DNA of 64,000 bases, from positions 744,001 through 808,000 of the forward strand of contig NZ_CP020042.1 in assembly GCF_002028425.1 (NCBI RefSeq), written 5' to 3'. The notes under the pieces are model-generated. The model had not been told where the DNA came from. It searched no databases and saw only the letters and a program-made list of their open reading frames with translations. Positions 63,602 through 64,000 of the stretch are shown piece after piece (within the stretch, counting starts at the first letter, position 1; the number at the start of each line of letters is the position of its first letter). The position numbers were made by a program, and so were the translations under genes. The stretch comes from Streptomyces katrae (GTDB lineage: Bacteria > Actinomycetota > Actinomycetes > Streptomycetales > Streptomycetaceae).

Positions 63602-64000
63602 ATGAGCTCCGCCGCATCCGCCCCCGCAGAAGGCAGGAGCAGGAACGAGACGGTCATCGTCTTCGCCCTGAGCCTCGCCGCCATGGTCGTGTCGATGATG
63701 CAGACCCTGCCCGTACCGATCCTGGGCCTGATCCGCAACGACCTCGGCACCACCACCGCCAACGTCAGCTGGGTGACCACCGCCACCCTGCTGTCCGCCG
63801 CGGTCTTCACCCCGCTGCTCGGCCGCTTCGGCGACCAGCACGGCAAGAAGCCCACCCTGGTGGCCGTCCTCGGCGTGATGGTCGCGGGTTCCGTGGTCGC
63901 GGCGCTCGCGAGCTCGCTGCCCCTGCTGATCCTGGGCCGGGTGCTCCAGGGCTCCGCCACCGCCATCTTCCCGCTGGCCCTCTCCGTCCTGCGCGAGGAG
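63602..64000 (+). CDS. MFS transporter, probable drug:H+ antiporter (3' truncated by window)
   Basis: The first 133 residues are visible; the gene runs off the window in frame. Helix 1 and VSMMQTLPVPILGLIRNDLGTTTANVSWVTTATLL, loop GRFGDQHGKKPTLV and motif RVLQGSATAIFPL are typical of DHA1/DHA2 multidrug exporters. It is divergent from a MarR regulator, a usual resistance pairing. The specific substrate cannot be read. Confidence 0.85.
   Translation, partial: MSSAASAPAEGRSRNETVIVFALSLAAMVVSMMQTLPVPILGLIRNDLGTTTANVSWVTTATLLSAAVFTPLLGRFGDQHGKKPTLVAVLGVMVAGSVVAALASSLPLLILGRVLQGSATAIFPLALSVLREE

Overview
This is high-GC actinobacterial DNA, almost certainly Streptomyces. The evidence is strong GC3 bias, many GTG and TTG starts, GTGA and ATGA gene overlaps, hairpin terminators mostly without T-runs, and a complete type II polyketide cluster in the gene order of the whiE spore-pigment locus. 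No rRNA, tRNA, CRISPR array or intact insertion sequence was seen.

Layout. Positions 1-5700 look like an accessory island of visibly lower GC. It holds the 3' part of a large helical-repeat protein that looks like the C-terminal half of a STAND/NACHT-type ATPase, a decayed tyrosine recombinase, and an intact Mrr-like nuclease with an unrecognised C-terminal half. A 24-bp direct repeat marks the island/core edge. Positions 5998-16225 carry an MHS-type transporter with a PucR/GAF regulator, a metQ-metN-metI methionine ABC transporter, a methyltransferase-MFS pair divergent from a DeoR regulator (strong shared operator candidate), an SRAP-domain protein and a small SHOCT protein. Positions 16373-18240 hold a LuxR-type two-component system; matching 18-bp palindromes lie upstream of the SHOCT gene and of the kinase gene.

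Positions 18488-26143 carry two small proteins, two convergent SpoIIE-type phosphatases, a prolyl oligopeptidase and an aldo/keto reductase. Positions 26319-35710 encode secreted or envelope functions: a GH31 glycosidase with lectin modules, a D-Ala-D-Ala carboxypeptidase that is apparently frameshifted in its low-complexity half, a YcxB-like membrane protein and a phospholipase D. Positions 35729-46245 hold an RpiR regulator, a VWA-domain membrane protein pair, a cytochrome P450, a HelD/HelR-type RNA polymerase ATPase, a beta/gamma-crystallin-like secreted protein and a GlxA-like copper-radical oxidase.

Positions 46434-53948 are an orphan acyl-CoA carboxylase epsilon-like subunit and the spore-pigment cluster: a divergent FAD hydroxylase, then SchA/CurD-like protein, cupin, KS-alpha, KS-beta, ACP, aromatase/cyclase and TcmI-type cyclase. 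The rest holds a secreted metalloprotease with lectin domain, a Pro-rich membrane protein, a DinB protein, an SDR, a second two-component system co-transcribed with a DUF4097 protein, an Ohr/OhrR peroxide module with operator, and a MarR regulator divergent from an MFS gene cut by the window end.

Most novelty potential lies in the nuclease/STAND island at the left edge, the paired palindromes of the first two-component system, and the frameshifted carboxypeptidase. No wholly new multi-gene system is demonstrable from sequence reading alone.
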